Source of the DNA: Flavivirga abyssicola
GTDB lineage: Bacteria; Bacteroidota; Bacteroidia; Flavobacteriales; Flavobacteriaceae
Assembly: GCF_030540775.2 (NCBI RefSeq)
Contig: NZ_CP141266.1
Location: 151,501-215,500, forward strand
Length of the DNA stretch: 64,000 bases
Direction of reading: 5' to 3'
The notes below the pieces were generated by a model. It was not told the DNA's origin. It made no database searches and worked only from the letters and a program-made list of their open reading frames with translations. This document shows positions 34,948 through 44,498 of the stretch, in pieces. The position numbers and the translations under genes were made by a program. Position 1 is the first letter of the stretch; each line of letters begins with the position of its first letter.

Positions 34948-35571
34948 TTATTTCCCGCAAGACTCTAATATTTGAACTGAGCGTTCTTTCCCCCAATTAG
35001 GATGAAATGGCGTTTCTGGCTTAAAGTTAGCAAAAAGTTCAATGGCTCTTTCCAGATCTTTACAAAAAGGTGTTGTGTCTTGTCCAAAATAACGTGCGCC
35101 TCCCATATCCCATTCTGCCTTACAATAAACAACTCTAGGGTTGTCTGGTGCAATTTGTGATGCTTTTGCATATAATTCAACAACTTTCCCCGATAAGGTC
35201 ATACCATATGTAGCACCATCAAAAGCAACCCAAGCTGTATGCAACAATGCTTGTAGTACTAAGATTTCTGGATTATCTTTTGAAATTGCAGTAGCATCAT
35301 TAATGAGGTCTTGTGCCTTTTTTAATTGAGCCGTTAGTTTCTCTTTGTTTTTTTCTCCAAAACTACCAATAATATTAATTTGTGCTGCATAATAAGGGGG
35401 TAGCCAGTTATCTGGTTCTGCTTTGGCAATACGCTCAAACATATTTGATGCTTCGGTCATCTCATTGCTGCTCCAAAGTCCAAAAGCCTTTTGCATACCC
35501 TTTTCGTAATTAGTTTGAGAATGAATAAATCCCGAAACTAATAGTGCTGTAATAATGATTAGATGTTTCAT
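34948..35571 (-). CDS. Secreted TPR-like protein at the head of the LytTR operon
   Basis: This 207-aa protein has a signal peptide (1-18, LLVSGFIHSQ). Repeated helical pairs resemble TPRs (AFGLWSSNEMTEASNMFERIAKAEPDNWLPPYYAA, VVELYAKASQIAPDNPRVVYCKAEWDMG). It is probably periplasmic. It is first in the kinase/2TM/LytTR operon, 24 bp before the kinase gene, so it may be an input component or a product of the regulon. Confidence 0.82.
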   Translation of the reverse strand: MKHLIIITALLVSGFIHSQTNYEKGMQKAFGLWSSNEMTEASNMFERIAKAEPDNWLPPYYAAQINIIGSFGEKNKEKLTAQLKKAQDLINDATAISKDNPEILVLQALLHTAWVAFDGATYGMTLSGKVVELYAKASQIAPDNPRVVYCKAEWDMGGARYFGQDTTPFCKDLERAIELFANFKPETPFHPNWGKERSVQILESCGK

Positions 35572-35729
35572 GTATTTGTTTTTTATAGTTTTTATTATGA
35601 AGCAAATATCTTATCATACCTCCCATTTTTAAAAACTGACTTACCGAACTGTTATTTTTTCCAGATGAAGTGTTAACCTTTTTAGTACTTAAAAATAATA
35701 CTGATTTATTTTATGATTGATTATTGCAT

Positions 35730-35764
35730 AAAAAAATCAAGAGATATTAAATACCTCTTGATTT
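35730..35764 (-). terminator. Terminator of the tonB gene
   Basis: On the minus strand AAATCAAGAGG and CTCTTGATTT form a stem of about 8-10 bp around a 10-nt AT loop, followed by a run of seven T. It lies 23 bp after the TonB stop. Confidence 0.75.
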
Positions 35765-35786
35765 ATACAATAACTACCTACACACT

Positions 35787-36515
35787 TCACCCCTCATTAT
35801 ACTTGAAGAAAATTGGTATAGAGTAAGCTACTTTTACAGGTCTACCTCGTTGGGTTCCCGGTTTCATTTTAGGTAATATCCCTATAATACGTTCTGCTTC
35901 TTTTTCTAAAATTTTATCTGGGCCTCTAGATTTTATACCTGTAATATATCCTTTAGAATCTATTATGAATACTACAGATACACGTCCTTGGATACCTAAA
36001 TCTAATGCCTCTTCAGGATACTCAAAATTTTTGATCACATGCTCTTGTATCTTTTTTTGAAAACAATCCTTCATCTTTTGTTTAGGTAATCCTTCACAAC
36101 CAGGAAAAATAGGAACATTTTCAATAAGAGCAAATGCGACTTCCACTTCTTCCTCAACTTCTTCTACATTAACATCACTAACCTCTACAACATCTCGAAT
36201 GGCCTCTTCTTGTGATGTTTCAGTACTTTCAAAAACGGTCTCTTCTATCTCCTCAGTATCTTCTACAATTTGGATAGACTCTTGAGTAATTACCGGAGGC
36301 GGTGGCGGTGGCGGAGGTGTATTCATAGTAACAACGGGAATTTCCTCTTCAAATTGAGTTTCAACATCTAAAAGGTCTACAACGACATCATCCCTTTCGT
36401 AAGTTTTATATTCTAAAGCTTGCCAGGAAAGAAGTAACATGATGTTAAGACCTATAGCAAAATAGATACTACTATTTCTGCCTATTTCTAATTTTGGATT
36501 CTTTTTTGCTTTCAT
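35787..36515 (-). CDS. TonB energy-transducing protein
   Basis: This 242-aa protein has one N-terminal membrane anchor (about 15-33), a periplasmic Pro-rich and Glu-rich linker (seven prolines at about 68-74, then acidic repeats) and a C-terminal TonB domain (about 150-242; YPEEALDLGIQGRVSVVFIIDSKG). It transmits proton-motive force to TonB-dependent receptors. One such receptor is at 39076. No exbB or exbD is adjacent. It is divergent from the TetR regulator. Confidence 0.93.
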   Translation of the reverse strand: MKAKKNPKLEIGRNSSIYFAIGLNIMLLLSWQALEYKTYERDDVVVDLLDVETQFEEEIPVVTMNTPPPPPPPPVITQESIQIVEDTEEIEETVFESTETSQEEAIRDVVEVSDVNVEEVEEEVEVAFALIENVPIFPGCEGLPKQKMKDCFQKKIQEHVIKNFEYPEEALDLGIQGRVSVVFIIDSKGYITGIKSRGPDKILEKEAERIIGILPKMKPGTQRGRPVKVAYSIPIFFKYNEG

Positions 36516-36729
36516 GACCCTAATATTTATTGATAGTTATCTATCATTAATTACTAACTTAAAATTATCATATTATCAGTAAAATAACTATGACAATTAT
36601 CATATCTCAAAATACAATCCACATACTATATTCATTATATCGCATTTTGAAAGTAGCTTCAATCTTTTATTAACTGATCTTTCTAAAACTATAAATCAAC
36701 AATTCAAAAAATAATCAATATATTTACAG

Positions 36730-36743
36730 ACCGAATAGTCGGT
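36730..36743. promoter_or_regulatory. Palindromic operator of the TetR regulator
   Basis: ACCGA-ATAG-TCGGT is a perfect 5-bp inverted repeat with a 4-bp centre. It is the kind of site bound by many TetR-family repressors that control their own gene. It ends 14 bp before the ATG at 36758. Confidence 0.7.
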
Positions 36744-36757
36744 TTTTATATTTATAT

Positions 36758-37312
36758 ATGAGTGATAAAAAAAATAAAGTACTCCAAGTTGCGACTAGGT
36801 TATTCGCCGAAGAAGGTTTTGAAAATACATCCATGTCAAGTATCTGTCATGAAGCTAATGTATCCAAAGGATTGATATATCATCATTTTAAATCAAAAGA
36901 ATCAATTTTGATAGATATTTTCACAAGTGTGACAAATCAAATGATTGAGATGAGTGCAGCTTCTAAATCAGAGAAAAAACCTAAACTTCAATTAGTACAA
37001 CTTATTGAGACCATTTTTTCGCAGTTGGAGCATGATAAAATCTTTTTTCAACTCAATTTAAATATTATGTTTCAACCATCGACCAGACGAATCCTAAAAG
37101 AACAAATAGAAAAAAGAGCCTCTCTTCTTTTTAGTGCTGTTAAAAATATTTTTGATCAAATTTCATTAAAAAAAAGTGATTTGCTAAGTTATATGTTCAT
37201 TGCTGAAATTGATGGAATCTCATTAAGCTACCTTACTGTTTTTAATGAGTATCCACTTGATATGGTGAAAGAAGAGCTCATTAACAAATACACGCATCTT
37301 AGAATAAATTAA
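36758..37312 (+). CDS. TetR/AcrR-family transcription regulator
   Basis: This 184-aa protein has an N-terminal TetR HTH (about 8-55; FENTSMSSICHEANVSKGLIYHHFKSKESIL) and a helical ligand domain. A palindromic site lies just upstream, indicating autoregulation. It is followed at once by a GNAT acetyltransferase and rsgA on the same strand and is divergent from tonB. Ligand unknown. Confidence 0.92.
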   Translation: MSDKKNKVLQVATRLFAEEGFENTSMSSICHEANVSKGLIYHHFKSKESILIDIFTSVTNQMIEMSAASKSEKKPKLQLVQLIETIFSQLEHDKIFFQLNLNIMFQPSTRRILKEQIEKRASLLFSAVKNIFDQISLKKSDLLSYMFIAEIDGISLSYLTVFNEYPLDMVKEELINKYTHLRIN

Positions 37313-37320
37313 AATTGATA

Positions 37321-37740
37321 ATGATTAGAAAATATAATGAAAAAGAAATCCCAGCCCTTATTGAAATATGGGAACATGCCTCTACATTAGCGCATCCTTT
37401 TTTAAATAATGAATTCACTCAAATGGTAAAAAAGGCCATGACAGAAATCTATCTTCCAAACTCGGATACTTGGGTGTATAAAGAATCCGAAAAAATCGTG
37501 GGTTTTATATCTATGATAGAAAACGAAATTGGAGGGCTATTTGTAAATCCAAATTATCATTCCAAAGGTATTGGAACAGCATTGGTTAATCATATTAATC
37601 AATTTCATAAGAAACTAGAAGTTGAAGTCTTTAATGAAAATAAAATAGGGAAACCCTTTTATGAAAAGCATGGGTTTAAAACTTTTAAAACATATATTCA
37701 AGAAGGTAAGAATCAAAAAGTACTTAGAATGAAAAAATAA
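37321..37740 (+). CDS. GNAT-family N-acetyltransferase
   Basis: This roughly 139-aa protein has the acetyl-CoA motif GLFVNPNYHSKGIGTALVNHI and a C-terminal strand FYEKHGFKTFKTY, typical of small GNAT enzymes such as YafP/PhnO types. I prefer the ATG at 37321 over the TTG at 37315. It starts 8 bp after the TetR gene and 4 bp before rsgA. The acceptor is unknown. Confidence 0.88.
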   Translation: MIRKYNEKEIPALIEIWEHASTLAHPFLNNEFTQMVKKAMTEIYLPNSDTWVYKESEKIVGFISMIENEIGGLFVNPNYHSKGIGTALVNHINQFHKKLEVEVFNENKIGKPFYEKHGFKTFKTYIQEGKNQKVLRMKK

Positions 37741-37744
37741 TAAA

Positions 37745-38824
37745 ATGAAATCTACATTAACACTTGAAGACTTAGGATATAATGAAGCTTTAAAAGCTTA
37801 TCGAAAAGAACAACATATCGATTCGTTTCTGGTTGGTAGGGTTATATTGGAACATAAAGACAGATATATTGTAAAAACAGACCATAACGAATGTGATGCA
37901 GAACTTATTGGTAATTTAAGATTTACCGCCAAAAACAGATATGATCTGCCAGCTGTTGGAGATTGGGTTGCTATTTCTGAATATGATGAAAGCAAAGCTT
38001 TAATACATGCCATTTACCCCAGACATTCTATAATAGAAAGACAAGCAGTTGGGAAATATGCCCAAACCCAAATAATTGCCACAAATATTGATTATGGCTT
38101 AATTATACAATCTGTAAACAGGGATTTTAATATAAACCGTTTAGAACGGTATTTAACTATTTGTAACGCTTCTAACGTTAAACCTATTATTATTTTAAGT
38201 AAAATAGATTTAATAGATGAGTTAAGGTTAAACACGCTTCTCGATACCATAAAAAAACGTATCAAAGGTGTTACTATAATTGCGATGAGCAATCAATCAA
38301 AAATTGGATTAGATAAAATAGAATCGATCATAAACAAAGGCAAAACTTATTGCTTATTAGGGTCTTCTGGAGTAGGAAAATCAACGCTTTTAAATTTACT
38401 AATAGGTAAAGAACTAATGGATACAGGTGCTATTAGCAAGCGCATAGACAGAGGAAAGCATGTAACCACACACAGAGAATTAATTGTGCTAGATGATGGA
38501 GGTATTTTAATCGACAACCCTGGCATGCGGGAAATTGGTATTACGAAATCTTCTGAAGGGTTAGAAATGACCTTTGATGATATTTCTGAGTTATCTCAGA
38601 GTTGTAAATTCAAAAACTGCACACATACCAGAGAAAAAGGCTGTGCTATACTAAATGCCGTTGAGAATGGAGACATCGATTCAGATTCTTATACTAATTT
38701 TCAAAAAATGGAAAAAGAAAGCGCCTTCTTTGAATCGAGTGTCGAAGAAAAGAGAAAAAAGGATAAAGACTTTGGAAAAATGGTTAAGCATATCAAAAAA
38801 CAAAGACAGCGAGATAAGTACTAG
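37745..38824 (+). CDS. rsgA: Ribosome small-subunit-dependent GTPase RsgA
   Basis: This 359-aa circularly permuted GTPase acts in 30S maturation. An N-terminal OB domain comes first. The G motifs appear in the permuted order: G4 (LSKIDLID), then G1 (GSSGVGKSTL), then G3 (DNPGMRE). The C-terminal zinc knuckle shows CKFKNCTHTREKGC. It follows the GNAT gene by 4 bp and faces a TonB-dependent receptor across a repeat element. Confidence 0.96.
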   Translation: MKSTLTLEDLGYNEALKAYRKEQHIDSFLVGRVILEHKDRYIVKTDHNECDAELIGNLRFTAKNRYDLPAVGDWVAISEYDESKALIHAIYPRHSIIERQAVGKYAQTQIIATNIDYGLIIQSVNRDFNINRLERYLTICNASNVKPIIILSKIDLIDELRLNTLLDTIKKRIKGVTIIAMSNQSKIGLDKIESIINKGKTYCLLGSSGVGKSTLLNLLIGKELMDTGAISKRIDRGKHVTTHRELIVLDDGGILIDNPGMREIGITKSSEGLEMTFDDISELSQSCKFKNCTHTREKGCAILNAVENGDIDSDSYTNFQKMEKESAFFESSVEEKRKKDKDFGKMVKHIKKQRQRDKY

Positions 38825-38911
38825 TATCAAAACGATTAAGCCTTTGTTTTAAATTGATGCTTCTTTTTGCTTAAGTACAATTCACGCTCTGAAATAGCTC
38901 CAACTCTCCAT

Positions 38912-39076
38912 AGGCTGTCTAATCTTGTCATTCAGAGCAACGCGAAGCATCTTATTTTACTCATAATCAAAGCCATCTATTTTAAAGAGATTCTTCACAG
39001 CTTCGCTGATACCTTCGAAACAAAATATATTTTGTTTCTCGGTAATATTCAGAATGGCACTTTTTTTAGACAGCCT
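38912..39076. repeat. 165-bp MITE-like element abutting the receptor stop codon
   Basis: The ends AGGCTGTCTAA (38912-38922) and TTAGACAGCCT (39066-39076) are perfect 11-bp inverted repeats. Homology extends inward (TTGTCATTC... GAATGGCA). A perfect 22-bp palindrome, GAAACAAAAT followed by its complement, lies at 39017-39038. The right end coincides with the first base of the stop codon of the TonB receptor. It is non-coding and may end transcription of both convergent genes. Confidence 0.7.
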
Positions 39077-41229
39077 TATAAATTATCCAACTGGTTGCTC
39101 TTCTTATCTTCACTAATGGTCCAAAAGAAGCCAACAAAAAAGAATTGATCTACAGCTGGCTGTAAAGCACGTCTGTTAAAATTGCCGTTAACATCTGGTG
39201 TATTAGCATATTGATAGCCATTAATATTTCTAAATCCTAATACATTATTTACCGAAGCATAAAGTATTTTTTGCGGACTAATTAAATACGCCCAATTGAG
39301 ACTTAAACTATTATAAGGTTTTGTTTTATTATTTAAAAACCCTGGTTCATTTGGGTTTGTAAATGTTCTCCCTGATGCTAGTGCATAGCTAAACCCGACT
39401 TGGCTTCTCCAATCTTCAATCCAATATTTCCCAACTACTGATAAATTATGCGTATTGGCAAAATTTGGTTGTGCTTTAGTTGGATAATTATTATAATCTC
39501 GTTTCGTGTCTAACAAAGAGTAGCTTATCCAATAATCGAAATTTTTAATGCTATAACTATCCCTCCAAAAGAAATCAATTCCCTTGGCAAATCCAGAGCC
39601 ATCACTATTAAAATTACTATTAGGATTAGCTAAACCAGTATCATATTTTACTAGATTATCATACTTTTTATAATAAGCCTCAGCCCTAAACAGTCTTCTA
39701 TCCGCATTGTATTGATAATTAAAAATATAATGAGAGGTATTCTGAGCTTTAAGTGCCTGGTTAAACTTTAAAATATTACTAGACGGGTTTTGATAAAAAT
39801 TACCATATGCTAATGACACCTGACTTTTAGCAGATGTTTTATAAGCTAAAGACAATCTTGGTGCTAAGGTAAAGTCTTTAAAAATCTCACTATACTCACC
39901 CCTTACTCCAGATTTAAACGCTAAACTTTTGGATATAAAAATATCAGCTTCCGCAAAAACTGCAGCAATATTATTATCATAACCATATGTTAGGTTATCA
40001 ATGGCGTCATCTGAATAGTTCTCATTAAAATCTGTTGCAAAGTACTCGCCTCCAAAATAAAGTTTAAACCGGTTACTAATTCTGTTTTTAAATTTCAACT
40101 TGGCGTGTACAGAGTTTTCAGTGTCCTTAATCGCGCTTTCAATAATATTGAAGTTGTTTTTCGCATGAGTATAACTTACACCTCCAAATAGTGTCCAAGT
40201 ATCATTTAAAGTCCCTTGGTACGAACTATTAAAATAAACATTATTATTATTTAGTTTAAAATGAACACCTTCACTATTATTAATATCTTCTTGGGTTAAT
40301 TCAAAATTAGTAGTATCAAATGCTCCATAGAGTTTAAACAATCCCTTATTTGTTTTTTTTCTAAAAACAGCCTCACCAGAAACAGTTTCAAAAGGACGTA
40401 TCCAATCATTTCTATTAGAAAATATAGCATTATAAGGCGCTAAATTTATATAAGAAGCATTCACACTCAACGAACTTTTCTCCCACTTTTGAGTATTGCC
40501 CAGTGTTGCTCCTACACTCATAACACCAATATCTGTTTTTTCTTGATCAGGTTCATCAATGGTATTCAACAATAATACACTTGAAAGTGCCTGTCCAAAC
40601 TCTGCTGAATAACCGCCTGTAGAAAATGTAATACCATCAAACAAAAATGGCGAATACCTCCCGCGAGTTGGTGCGTTATTAGTTGTTGGGGTGTATGGTG
40701 TAAATACACGAATCCCATCTATAAAAATTTGTGTTTCATTAGCACCACCTCCACGAACAAATAACCGACCATCCTCAGCTACGGTTGTTGTACCTGGCAA
40801 TGTTTGCAGTGCGCCTACAAAATCACCTAAAGCACTTGCAGTCGTAACAACATCTAATGGTTTTAAAACATTAACCTTACTATTATCTCCTGCTGAAAAA
40901 GTTCCTGCAGACAATATCACAGCATCCAAAGTGCTTACATCTTCTCTAAGCTTAACAACAAGGTCATGCATATATGATATATCACCAACCATAGTGAATG
41001 TTTCATAAGACAAATAAGAAACTATTAAAGTTTGGGTTCCTGTCTCAGAAGTTGTAAATGAAAAAGCGCCATTTTTGTCTGTAGTGCTTCCATCATAAGT
41101 ACCCTCTAAATAAATATTAGCTCCAATTATAGGCACATTTTTCATGTTAAAGACAGTTCCATTGATGGTTTTTTGAGCATTTATATGAATTGATATCAAT
41201 ACAGTTATAATAGTTAAAATATATTTCAT
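39076..41229 (-). CDS. TonB-dependent outer-membrane receptor
   Basis: This 717-aa receptor has a signal peptide (1-18), an N-terminal carboxypeptidase-regulatory-like beta domain (about 20-100; GTVFNMKNVPIIGANIYLEG), a plug (about 110-220; LFVRGGGANETQIFIDGI) and a beta barrel to the end. No SusD partner is adjacent, so it is more likely a siderophore, cofactor or peptide receptor than a glycan SusC. The C-terminus ends SNQLDNL without the usual aromatic residue, just where a MITE-like element begins. Confidence 0.9.
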   Translation of the reverse strand: MKYILTIITVLISIHINAQKTINGTVFNMKNVPIIGANIYLEGTYDGSTTDKNGAFSFTTSETGTQTLIVSYLSYETFTMVGDISYMHDLVVKLREDVSTLDAVILSAGTFSAGDNSKVNVLKPLDVVTTASALGDFVGALQTLPGTTTVAEDGRLFVRGGGANETQIFIDGIRVFTPYTPTTNNAPTRGRYSPFLFDGITFSTGGYSAEFGQALSSVLLLNTIDEPDQEKTDIGVMSVGATLGNTQKWEKSSLSVNASYINLAPYNAIFSNRNDWIRPFETVSGEAVFRKKTNKGLFKLYGAFDTTNFELTQEDINNSEGVHFKLNNNNVYFNSSYQGTLNDTWTLFGGVSYTHAKNNFNIIESAIKDTENSVHAKLKFKNRISNRFKLYFGGEYFATDFNENYSDDAIDNLTYGYDNNIAAVFAEADIFISKSLAFKSGVRGEYSEIFKDFTLAPRLSLAYKTSAKSQVSLAYGNFYQNPSSNILKFNQALKAQNTSHYIFNYQYNADRRLFRAEAYYKKYDNLVKYDTGLANPNSNFNSDGSGFAKGIDFFWRDSYSIKNFDYWISYSLLDTKRDYNNYPTKAQPNFANTHNLSVVGKYWIEDWRSQVGFSYALASGRTFTNPNEPGFLNNKTKPYNSLSLNWAYLISPQKILYASVNNVLGFRNINGYQYANTPDVNGNFNRRALQPAVDQFFFVGFFWTISEDKKSNQLDNL

Positions 41230-41715
41230 GGCATTTACTTCTGTTGTTAATTTTTATTGATGATGCAAATTTGCAACAGAACCATTTATAAATAAATTCA
41301 ATATAACTGAACTGTAATTTTTTGATGATGAATTGAACTTTAATGATGACACTATAACAGATTTTTGCCAATTCTTTTAGGAAGAATATATTGTTTTCTT
41401 TGAAGGATAATTGCACACGATTCACTTATTAACCAATTAACAAGATGTTACTTTTTTACAAAAAAAAGTAGTTCAATAAAGTGAATGAAACTTTAATTTT
41501 TTTAGTGTTATTTTTTTTATAAATTTGAGTACATTTAATTAGTACTGAAGTACATTTTTGATAAACATTTTCTTTTTCAGTCGTTTATCATTTACGCCCG
41601 ACCTAAAATTAGTGACTTCTTATTGTTTTTAGTATTAAAAAACAGCCATAGACAAAAACTATTAATACTATTTAAAATACTATTAATCAGTATTTAATAA
41701 AAAAAATATAAACTT
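41230..41715. other. Intergenic region, 486 bp
   Basis: It is AT-rich with no convincing gene. A 9-bp direct repeat AGTACATTT occurs twice near 41530-41555, flanking AGTACT. A GCAAATTTGC palindrome lies about 30 bp upstream of the receptor start (near 41260). I see no RNA gene. Confidence 0.5.
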
Positions 41716-42993
41716 TTAATTTAACTTCTTAAATGGACGTATAATAAGTCGTGCAGCTTTATCAAAATTAATATAATTATAGCCCCAATTAAAGAAAACA
41801 ATCACTCTATTTCTAAAACCGACCAATGCCATAAGGTGTACAAACATCCATACAAACCATGCAAAAAAACCTGCAAATCTAAAATGTTTTAAATCAACAA
41901 CCGCTTTGTTTCTACCTACCGTAGCCATCGATCCTTTGTCCTTATATTTAAATTTTTTCATCGGCTTACCGGCTATTAATTTCATAAGGTTTTTTCCTAA
42001 AAGTTCACCTTGCTGAATAGCTGGTTGTGCTACTTGTGGATGGCCATTTGGATACGCATCGGTTTGCATTAAACCAATATCTCCTAAAGCAAAAATATTG
42101 TTATAACCTTCTATCTGGTTATACTCATTTACTTTATATCTATTGGCACGATCAACAAGCACATCTGCTTGAAGTCCTTTTACCGGATTCCCTGTAACAC
42201 CTGCTGCCCAAATTAAAGTTTCAGATTGTAATTCTAAACTTAAATTAGTTTGTACTTTTCTTCCATCATAATTTTTAACAAATGTATTACAGTGTACTAA
42301 AACACCTAACTTAGACAAAAACTTAGTTGCTTTTTTAGATGCATGTTCGCTCATTGTAGGTAAAACACGAGCTCCTCCTTCTAGTAGATATATCTGCATA
42401 TCTTCGGGGATTAAATCACGATAATCTCTTGGTAAAATATGGTTTTTTAGCTCAGCAATAGCACCTGCCAACTCAACTCCAGTTGGCCCGCCTCCAACAA
42501 TAACAAAATTCAACAAAGCTTTGCGGGCTTCTTTATCATCTGTTATAGCTGCCTGTTCAAAATTTTGCAATATTAAACTACGAATATTTAAAGCTTGAGG
42601 GACTTTTTTCATAGGCATACCATATTCTTCAATAGACTTATTTCCAAAATAGTTTGTCTTAGTTCCTGTTGCTATTACTAAATAATCATAATTTATAATA
42701 CCAATACTTGTTTTTAGCTCATTTTTATCAGAATTAATGGATTCTACTTCAGCTAGACGAAAAAACGTGTTTTTATGATTCTTCAATATTTTACGAAGTG
42801 GATATGCAATAGAATCCGGCTCTAACCCTGCCGAGGAAACTTGATATAATAATGGTTGAAACGTGTGGTAGTTTCTTTTATCAATTAAAACGACCTGTAT
42901 ATTTTTGTTTGCTATTTTTCTTGCAAAATTAATTCCTGCAAAACCACCGCCTATAATAACGACTCTGGGAAAATCAGATTGGGGTATATTCAT
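41716..42993 (-). CDS. ndh: Type II NADH dehydrogenase (NDH-2)
   Basis: This 425-aa FAD-dependent NADH:quinone oxidoreductase has two dinucleotide motifs, VVIIGGGFAGINFARKI near the N-terminus and FVIVGGGPTGVELAGAI at about 162-178. It also has the FAD-site segment IFALGDIGLM. The C-terminal hydrophobic stretch (FFAWFVWMFVHLMALVGF) anchors it in the inner membrane. It feeds electrons to quinone without proton pumping. A TATCTTTG box (43013-43020, minus) lies 19 bp upstream. Confidence 0.94.
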   Translation of the reverse strand: MNIPQSDFPRVVIIGGGFAGINFARKIANKNIQVVLIDKRNYHTFQPLLYQVSSAGLEPDSIAYPLRKILKNHKNTFFRLAEVESINSDKNELKTSIGIINYDYLVIATGTKTNYFGNKSIEEYGMPMKKVPQALNIRSLILQNFEQAAITDDKEARKALLNFVIVGGGPTGVELAGAIAELKNHILPRDYRDLIPEDMQIYLLEGGARVLPTMSEHASKKATKFLSKLGVLVHCNTFVKNYDGRKVQTNLSLELQSETLIWAAGVTGNPVKGLQADVLVDRANRYKVNEYNQIEGYNNIFALGDIGLMQTDAYPNGHPQVAQPAIQQGELLGKNLMKLIAGKPMKKFKYKDKGSMATVGRNKAVVDLKHFRFAGFFAWFVWMFVHLMALVGFRNRVIVFFNWGYNYINFDKAARLIIRPFKKLN

Positions 42994-43357
42994 AGTAAAA
43001 TAAAGTATTATGCAAAGATACTATACAGCTATATTTTTAGCTATTTAAAACTATTGTTATTTAGTTAAAATTTTCAAACATAATTGAAGGTCAATTATAG
43101 CTATATTAAAAAAATTACAATTAAATACTCTAGCTCTAATCATTAGATAATACGATTAAAACAACTCTGATTCGCAAAAAACACGATTCATATTAATCAC
43201 TGTATATCAAATGGTTAAAACAAAACATTTATTCAAAGGTCTAATAGCGGAGTGGTCTTATATCTTTAGTAAGATGTTAACGATTTAAAATATTATTTTT
43301 ACACACCTGTAACGTTTTAAAATTTTAAGCTACCTATATAGTAACTAAACCATCACA
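42994..43357. other. Divergent intergenic region, 364 bp
   Basis: It separates ndh (minus) and a sigma-factor gene (plus). The ndh -7 box is at 43013-43020. Near the sigma gene, TGTAACG (about 43308) resembles a -35 element of ECF sigma factors, which often control their own gene; a matching -10 is not obvious. No gene seen. Confidence 0.45.
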
Positions 43358-43852
43358 TTGAAAAAAGAACTAGAACATAGTTTTGTTGAATTGCTAGAAA
43401 AGCATCAAAATATTATACATAAGGTATGTCGCTTATATACTAATAATTATGATGCTCATAATGATTTATTTCAAGAAATAACCATTCAGCTTTGGAAAGC
43501 ATATCCGAAATTTAGAGGAGACGCTAAATTTAGTACATGGATGTACAGAGTAGGTTTAAATACAGCAATTACGCTTTATAGAAAATCTAAGCGAACTATT
43601 AACACGCAAGATTTTAATGGCGTAGAATTTAAAATTAAGGCTGAAAATTATGATGATACAGAAGAGGAGCAACTAAAAATACTTTACAAAGCTGTACATC
43701 AATTAAATGATATTGAAAAAGCGCTTGTTTTCTTATACTTAGAAGATAAAGATTATAGAGAAATTAGTGAAACTTTGGGAATTAGTGAAGTGAATGCACG
43801 TGTGAAGATGAATAGAATAAAAACGAAACTTAGAACCATTTTAAATCCGTAA
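43358..43852 (+). CDS. ECF-type RNA polymerase sigma factor
   Basis: This 164-aa sigma-70-family protein has region 2 (about 15-80; AHNDLFQEITIQLWKAYPKFRGDAKFSTWMYRV) and region 4 (about 105-160; YLEDKDYREISETLGISEVNARVKMNRIKTKL). Translation starts at TTG; no ATG fits the family N-terminus. The next gene, 4 bp downstream, encodes a membrane protein that could be its regulator. TGTAACG about 50 bp upstream may be an autoregulatory -35. Confidence 0.92.
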   Translation: MKKELEHSFVELLEKHQNIIHKVCRLYTNNYDAHNDLFQEITIQLWKAYPKFRGDAKFSTWMYRVGLNTAITLYRKSKRTINTQDFNGVEFKIKAENYDDTEEEQLKILYKAVHQLNDIEKALVFLYLEDKDYREISETLGISEVNARVKMNRIKTKLRTILNP

Positions 43853-43856
43853 GCAT

Positions 43857-44498
43857 ATGGATGAATTAGATTTATTAAAGAAGGATTGGAATAAGGATGA
43901 TAATAAATATCCTAAGCTAACATATAACGAAATATATAAGATGATTTTAAAAAAATCATCTTCCATTGTAAAATGGATTTTTATAATTAGTTTATTAGAG
44001 TTCGCTTTTTGGACATTTATTTCTTTATTATTAAAAGATACAGAAAGTATTAAACGTTATCAACAGTTTGATGCTGATGCTGTTTTTATCCCCCTAGTAA
44101 TTATAGGCTATATTATTTTAGCGCTTTTCTTTTATTTGTTTTTCAGAAACTATAGAAAAATCTCTACTACAGATAATGCCAAGGTACTTATGGAGAACAT
44201 CCTTAAAACAAGAAAAACAGTAAAACAGTATGTGGCTTTCAATTTAATTTATCTGGTAGTAGCAACTTTTGCTGCTATATATGTTGAATTAAGTCAAGAT
44301 CAACTTCTTATAGATCAAATAAAACAAGCCTCAGCTAATGGAGAGGTTTTTAAATTTTATGCTATATTTATAATAGTAGCTGTTTTATTTTTAGCAGCTG
44401 CCATTGGTGTTTTATTATTGTTCTATTGGCTTGTTTATGGTATTTTATTAAAACGCCTTAATCGAAATTATAAAGAATTAAAGAAATTGGAAGTTTAA
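43857..44498 (+). CDS. Membrane protein linked to the sigma factor
   Basis: This 213-aa protein has a soluble N-terminus of about 35 residues (LLKKDWNKDDNKYPKLTYNEIYKM) and four TM segments (about 38-58, 78-98, 120-142 and 158-195). The layout, a cytoplasmic N-terminus after a sigma factor, fits a membrane anti-sigma factor, but I see no known anti-sigma motif. Its stop codon overlaps the stop of the convergent RluE-like gene. Confidence 0.78.
   Translation: MDELDLLKKDWNKDDNKYPKLTYNEIYKMILKKSSSIVKWIFIISLLEFAFWTFISLLLKDTESIKRYQQFDADAVFIPLVIIGYIILALFFYLFFRNYRKISTTDNAKVLMENILKTRKTVKQYVAFNLIYLVVATFAAIYVELSQDQLLIDQIKQASANGEVFKFYAIFIIVAVLFLAAAIGVLLLFYWLVYGILLKRLNRNYKELKKLEV

Noticed and set aside
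38867-39148. 93-codon reading frame between rsgA and the TonB receptor
   Set aside because: It spans the MITE-like element and the antisense of the receptor's end, so it is a chance frame.
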